DNA from: Tenacibaculum todarodis
GTDB lineage: Bacteria > Bacteroidota > Bacteroidia > Flavobacteriales > Flavobacteriaceae
DNA length: 64,000 nt
Assembly: GCF_001889045.1 (NCBI RefSeq)
Contig: NZ_CP018155.1
Coordinates: 2,358,001-2,422,000, forward strand
Reading direction: 5' to 3'
The notes under the pieces were generated by a model. The model was given only the letters and a program-made list of their open reading frames with translations. It ran no database searches and had not been told where the DNA came from. The position numbers and the translations under genes are program-made. This document shows, in pieces, positions 60,539-64,000 of the stretch; the stretch's first letter is position 1, and each line of letters starts with the position of its first letter.

Positions 60539-62218
60539 TTAAAAAATTTGTTCTAATATTTTTTGAGTAATAGCATAAGTTGGTGTTACACCGCTCATTC
60601 CCAAACCACCAGAAGCTAATGTTGCTCCAGTTTCTAAAGGATTATCTGATGCGTAATATGCATAACGTACTTTTACATTTTCTGAAATATTCCCTCTAAT
60701 TTTTGAGGCAGATTGTATTGCTTTTTGATAGTGTGCACCTTCCATTTCTAAACCAATTACATTCCAAGTAGAATCGTGGAAAAACTTTAATAGCTCTTTA
60801 TTTTGTAAAGAAGTTCCTAAGACTGAAACCATAGAACCATCAAAAGATTTAACTCCAAAACCTTCTAAATCTTCTTTAGAAAGTTCGTTTTTAAATGGAT
60901 AATTATCTGCAGTTCCCTCAAAAATATGTGAAGAAGGAATCATAATATCTCCTTTTCCACCTTCTAAAATTCCTGCTTTACCCATTATTGAAACAGATTT
61001 TACATCTAAATGAATTTTTTCTCCATTTACTTTGTAAGGTTTTAAGAGTTCGTCCATTGTTTCATAAGCTTGTTCTCCAAAAGCATAATCCATAACCACA
61101 ATTACAGGTTTTTCTTCTTTAGAATGGTGTTTCTCAAACGGAACATTTGTAAAATTGATACAATCTGTATCTATAATTTGCACATTAATATTTGTACCAG
61201 ATTGATCTTTTAAATAAATAAGCCCATTTTTAGATGCATAGTTTTTAACCTTTGTTTGTAAAGGTTTACTGTCATTATCACTTAATAATTCATATAAACC
61301 AAAACCAGTATGTTTTTTTGCTTCAGATGGTAATGCATTGTGCGCATAAATAGAATTTAAAACACTGTGCATATTGGCACTTATAATATGAATTGGTCTT
61401 TGTAATAAATTGTTTTCTAACAATGTTTTTTTAATGTCGTTTGCCCAAATTTCTCCATAAATATGATGCCCAATTTCTTCAACTAAAACAGAACTGAATG
61501 TTACAGTACGTTTATTGTTGTCTAAAGTTTCATTAATAGCTAATTTACCCAACCAATATATTATTTGAAAAAAACGATCAGGGTTTTCTTCACTAGAAAA
61601 AGTGTCGTAAATATTTGCAACTTCTTGGTATGTTCTTCCTAAAATATTACCAAGATGTACTGTTGTTACTTCTCTTTCTTTTTCTGTAAGTTTCTTATTA
61701 TTTAGAACAACATCTTCTAAATTAGCCCATTCTCTTGTATAGGTTTTATTTTCATTTAATAAAACTCGATCTTTTATCTTGTGAGATTCTATGAATAAAA
61801 AAGTAAGGTGTGTTAAAATATCATAGATTTCAGATCTTCCTCTGGTAATCTCAATATTCATTTGATCTTTGTCTATTCTATAACAATTTCTTCTTCTTTT
61901 TGGAGGAATTATTGCTTTAAAATGTGAGTCTTTATAGCCTTCATCTGCTGTTAAATTTATAAACTGACATTCTTCAATTCCTTCTGGTAAACGCTCTATA
62001 ACGTAAACCAAACCGTTTAATTCTACGCGATCTTCTGCAATAGAACCATAAATTTCTGGTCGTAAAGAAAGTAACGATTTTCTTAGCGTTTCTCCAGAAA
62101 CACCCATTGGTTTATAAAATCCACGACTAAATAAGTGGCGCATTGTTATGTATAGTTTTTCAATTGCGTTGGTAGATTCTTGTGCTCGTGTACGTTCTTT
62201 ATGTTTAGTTTGTATCAT
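60539..62218 (-). CDS. Unrecognised protein with a C-terminal nucleoside-phosphorylase-like domain
   Basis: I cannot name the family with certainty. The N-terminal about 330 residues are helical and mixed; they include RGRSEIYDILTHLTFLFIES and VEEIGHHIYGEIWANDI (His-His, about 245-260). The C-terminal about 200 residues resemble the nucleoside phosphorylase-I superfamily: SIMGKAGILEGGKGDIMIPS (about 405-424), SVLGTSLQNKELLKFF (about 463-478), GLEMEGAHYQKA (EMEG, about 489-500) and YASDNP (Asp, about 520-525). In known enzymes the EMEG and Asp positions contact the ribose and base. It is cytoplasmic, with no signal peptide. It lies 30 bases downstream of the S41 protease gene and 11 bases before the Wzz-like gene. 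The substrate is unknown. Confidence 0.75.
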   Translation of the reverse strand: MIQTKHKERTRAQESTNAIEKLYITMRHLFSRGFYKPMGVSGETLRKSLLSLRPEIYGSIAEDRVELNGLVYVIERLPEGIEECQFINLTADEGYKDSHFKAIIPPKRRRNCYRIDKDQMNIEITRGRSEIYDILTHLTFLFIESHKIKDRVLLNENKTYTREWANLEDVVLNNKKLTEKEREVTTVHLGNILGRTYQEVANIYDTFSSEENPDRFFQIIYWLGKLAINETLDNNKRTVTFSSVLVEEIGHHIYGEIWANDIKKTLLENNLLQRPIHIISANMHSVLNSIYAHNALPSEAKKHTGFGLYELLSDNDSKPLQTKVKNYASKNGLIYLKDQSGTNINVQIIDTDCINFTNVPFEKHHSKEEKPVIVVMDYAFGEQAYETMDELLKPYKVNGEKIHLDVKSVSIMGKAGILEGGKGDIMIPSSHIFEGTADNYPFKNELSKEDLEGFGVKSFDGSMVSVLGTSLQNKELLKFFHDSTWNVIGLEMEGAHYQKAIQSASKIRGNISENVKVRYAYYASDNPLETGATLASGGLGMSGVTPTYAITQKILEQIF

Positions 62219-62248
62219 TTCTTATTTTAAAATGTAAAGGTAGTAATT

Positions 62249-63877
62249 TTACTTACTCAAAATAGTATTGAGTTCTGATTGATTATTAAGCAAATCAACA
62301 GCTTGTTTTATTGTTTTATCGAATTTTAAATGATGTTCATACATTCCTTTTTTATAAAATTTTTGTTCTAAAATTTCATTTTGAAGTACTTCTGATAAAA
62401 CGTCTTCATTTTTTGTGATTTCGGCTACTTTTTCTTGTTTTAATTTTTGTTGAATTTTCTCGTAATCACTAGAGATAAAACCATTTTTTTCAACTGAGCT
62501 ATAAGCTTCTTTAAATAACTTTTCTTGTTTGGTAACAAATGTTGTGTCTTGTGTAAGAAGGTAATTTTTAAATTGATTAAAATCTGTATTTGAAAACGTG
62601 TAATTTTCTATACTTACAGCATTGTTTTTAGCTAAATAATCTGTAGAAAAATGAAAAATTGCTCTTGATTTTATTAAATTTTCTGTTGCTGCTGTTTTTT
62701 TAGTGTGTTCTATTTTTATGTCTGGTGTAACGCCACCACCATCATAAACAGGTCTTCCGTTAGTAGTAGTAAATTTGTTTACGGTTCCGTCAGAAAACTT
62801 TGGAACTTCGCCTGTTTTTGAATCTCTATTTCCATAGTCTAGTTCTTGAATACATCTTCCGCTTGGTGTGTAATATTTAGAAATTGTAATTTTTGCTTGT
62901 GTTCCATAGCTTAGCGGAAAATAACGTTGTACCAACCCTTTTCCAAAAGAACGTTCTCCTAAAATAACGGCTCTATCATAATCTTGTAGCGCTCCTGAAA
63001 CAATTTCTGATGCTGAAGCAGAACGTCCGTTTATTAAAACTACAATCGGAATTTCTAAATCTAAAGGAGCCTTATTTCCTCTATAAGTGCTACTGTTAGC
63101 TTGCGTTTTACCACGAGTTTCTACTACTTTACTTCCTTTAGGAACAAAAAAGTTAACAATATTTATGCTTTCTCTCAACGATCCTCCAAGGTTTCCTCTT
63201 AAATCTAAAACCAATTTTTTCATTCCTTTTTCTTTCAAAGAAATAAAAGCTTTTTTTACTTCGGAAGATGCAATTGCGTTAAACCTTGTTAAAACAATAT
63301 AACCAGTTTCAGTATCTATCATATTAGAAAAAGGAACCGGGTTTATTACAACTTTATCTAATTGTAAATTAATATCTAAAGTTGTTCCATTTCTGTTAAC
63401 TTTTAAAGCAAGTTTCTTTCCTGGAATACCTTTTAAAATTGAAGAAAGTTGTTCGCGTTCTAAACCTTCTAAATTTTGATTGTTTACATTAAAAATAATA
63501 TCTCCAGCTTTTAAACCAGCTTTATCTCCAGAAAAACCTTCGTAAACTTCTGAAACTGTAATTCCATTTTTATCATAAAAAGTAGAAATTCCAATGCCGC
63601 CATACTCACCTTCTCTTCTAATTTGGGCATCTTCTACATCTTGCTCGTTAAAGAAATTGGTGTAAGGATCTAAGTTTTTAAGTGTGTTTTTTATGGATTT
63701 ATCTGTTAAATCTCCTGGATTAATTTCATTTATATAATTTATATTTAACTCTTTAAATAACGTATTATATATTTCTATTTGTTTTGCTATTTCAAAAAAT
63801 GGTGATTGTTTAAAAGCAAAAGAAATTGCTATTAAAACCACTAAAAATAAGCCTGTAGTTTTTTTATTTTTCATCAT
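62249..63877 (-). CDS. S41 family C-terminal processing protease (CtpA-like)
   Basis: This 542-residue exported protease has an N-terminal membrane anchor or signal (about 8-22). An N-terminal helical part contains NLDPYTNFF (about 69-77). The PDZ domain is GGIGISTFYDKNGITVSEVY to GLEREQLSSILKG (about 93-160). The catalytic core is VLDLRGNLGGSL (about 223-234) with Ser in GRSASASEIVSGAL (about 283-296) and Lys in GERSFGKGLVQ (about 307-317). A C-terminal extension (about 395-542) is seen in Bacteroidota members. Its start overlaps the preceding gene's 3' end by 14 bases. Confidence 0.95.
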   Translation of the reverse strand: MMKNKKTTGLFLVVLIAISFAFKQSPFFEIAKQIEIYNTLFKELNINYINEINPGDLTDKSIKNTLKNLDPYTNFFNEQDVEDAQIRREGEYGGIGISTFYDKNGITVSEVYEGFSGDKAGLKAGDIIFNVNNQNLEGLEREQLSSILKGIPGKKLALKVNRNGTTLDINLQLDKVVINPVPFSNMIDTETGYIVLTRFNAIASSEVKKAFISLKEKGMKKLVLDLRGNLGGSLRESINIVNFFVPKGSKVVETRGKTQANSSTYRGNKAPLDLEIPIVVLINGRSASASEIVSGALQDYDRAVILGERSFGKGLVQRYFPLSYGTQAKITISKYYTPSGRCIQELDYGNRDSKTGEVPKFSDGTVNKFTTTNGRPVYDGGGVTPDIKIEHTKKTAATENLIKSRAIFHFSTDYLAKNNAVSIENYTFSNTDFNQFKNYLLTQDTTFVTKQEKLFKEAYSSVEKNGFISSDYEKIQQKLKQEKVAEITKNEDVLSEVLQNEILEQKFYKKGMYEHHLKFDKTIKQAVDLLNNQSELNTILSK

Positions 63878-64000
63878 TTTCTTTTTCTATTTTTTGGATG
63901 AATTTAGCAAGTAAACTCTCCATTTTAGTCTCAATTTCAGTATAAGGAACTTCCTCTTTGGCAAGATACGAAATCATATAAACATACGGTTTTTCTACAG
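63864..64000 (-). CDS. 3' end of a gene, possibly ribonuclease P protein component (rnpA)
   Basis: Only the last 45 codons lie in the window; the gene continues past the right edge. The reading frame ends ...AKFIQKIEKENDEK and a TAA at 63864-63866. The residues VYMISYLAKEEVPYTEIETK and MESLLAKFIQK (two adjoining stretches) resemble the C-terminal strand and helix of Bacteroidota RnpA. I recall rnpA upstream of an S41 protease in related genomes. The fragment is too short to prove this. It overlaps the start of the protease gene by 14 bases. Confidence 0.6.
   Translation of the reverse strand, partial: VEKPYVYMISYLAKEEVPYTEIETKMESLLAKFIQKIEKENDEK

Noticed and set aside
1..64000. CRISPR array, tRNA or rRNA genes, IS elements and prophage
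   Set aside because: No regularly spaced direct repeats, no cloverleaf or rRNA sequence, and no transposase or phage gene was recognised in the window.

Overview
The window is AT-rich chromosomal DNA from a member of the Flavobacteriaceae (Bacteroidota), most like the marine Polaribacter/Tenacibaculum group. The evidence is: two secreted proteases with type IX secretion (T9SS) C-terminal sorting domains; a GLPGLI-family protein; an HU-CCDC81/SPOR protein; DUF4175- and DUF4292-type proteins; the Bacteroidota -7 promoter motif TAnnTTTG upstream of many genes; and lipoproteins and TonB-type outer-membrane proteins. I saw no prophage, IS element, CRISPR array, rRNA or tRNA. The species assignment is inference.

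Layout. 0.1-2.2 kb: a secreted protein, an SPFH protein and a DoxX-like protein. 2.3-10.4 kb: a minus-strand run (DUF4175 protein, secreted protein, ybeY, mnmG, methyltransferase), with three parS-like palindromes flanking mnmG. 10.5-15.1 kb: tandem outer-membrane barrel paralogues, gltX, another barrel and a TerB-like protein. 15.3-21.6 kb (plus strand): mfd, an EamA exporter, and a penicillin-acylase lipoprotein broken by one frameshift. 21.6-25.3 kb (minus): a cassette of small acidic secreted peptide, GLPGLI protein and TonB-receptor-like barrel. 25.5-28 kb: an unrecognised kinase-like gene flanked by inverted copies of an intergenic repeat, then dprA. 28-36.3 kb: HU-CCDC81/SPOR protein, thioesterase, then a minus-strand run (sugar nucleotidyltransferase, TPR protein, DUF4292 lipoprotein, EnvC-like protein, AI-2E-family permease) and a double-ATPase peptide ABC protein. 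36.5-44.3 kb: two tandem T9SS subtilases. 44.4-48.9 kb: ABC-F protein, exonuclease and a PhoB/PhoR-type two-component pair.

48.9-60.5 kb is a surface-polysaccharide locus on the minus strand: Wzz-like protein, rmlB, rmlA, rmlC, a flippase, two polymerase/ligase-like membrane proteins and glycosyltransferases, with purD at its downstream end. No rmlD is present in the window. Upstream of it lie a protein with a C-terminal nucleoside-phosphorylase-like domain, an S41 (CtpA-like) protease, and the 3' end of a gene that is probably rnpA. Gene starts overlap upstream stops at many points, so this looks like one or a few long transcription units.

The observations I would follow first are the parS-like cluster at mnmG, the peptide/GLPGLI/receptor cassette, the kinase-like orphan between inverted repeats, the structured intergenic repeat family, and the phosphorylase-like fusion next to the polysaccharide locus. 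No intergenic gap exceeds 300 bases; the largest are 25299-25573 and 40436-40692.
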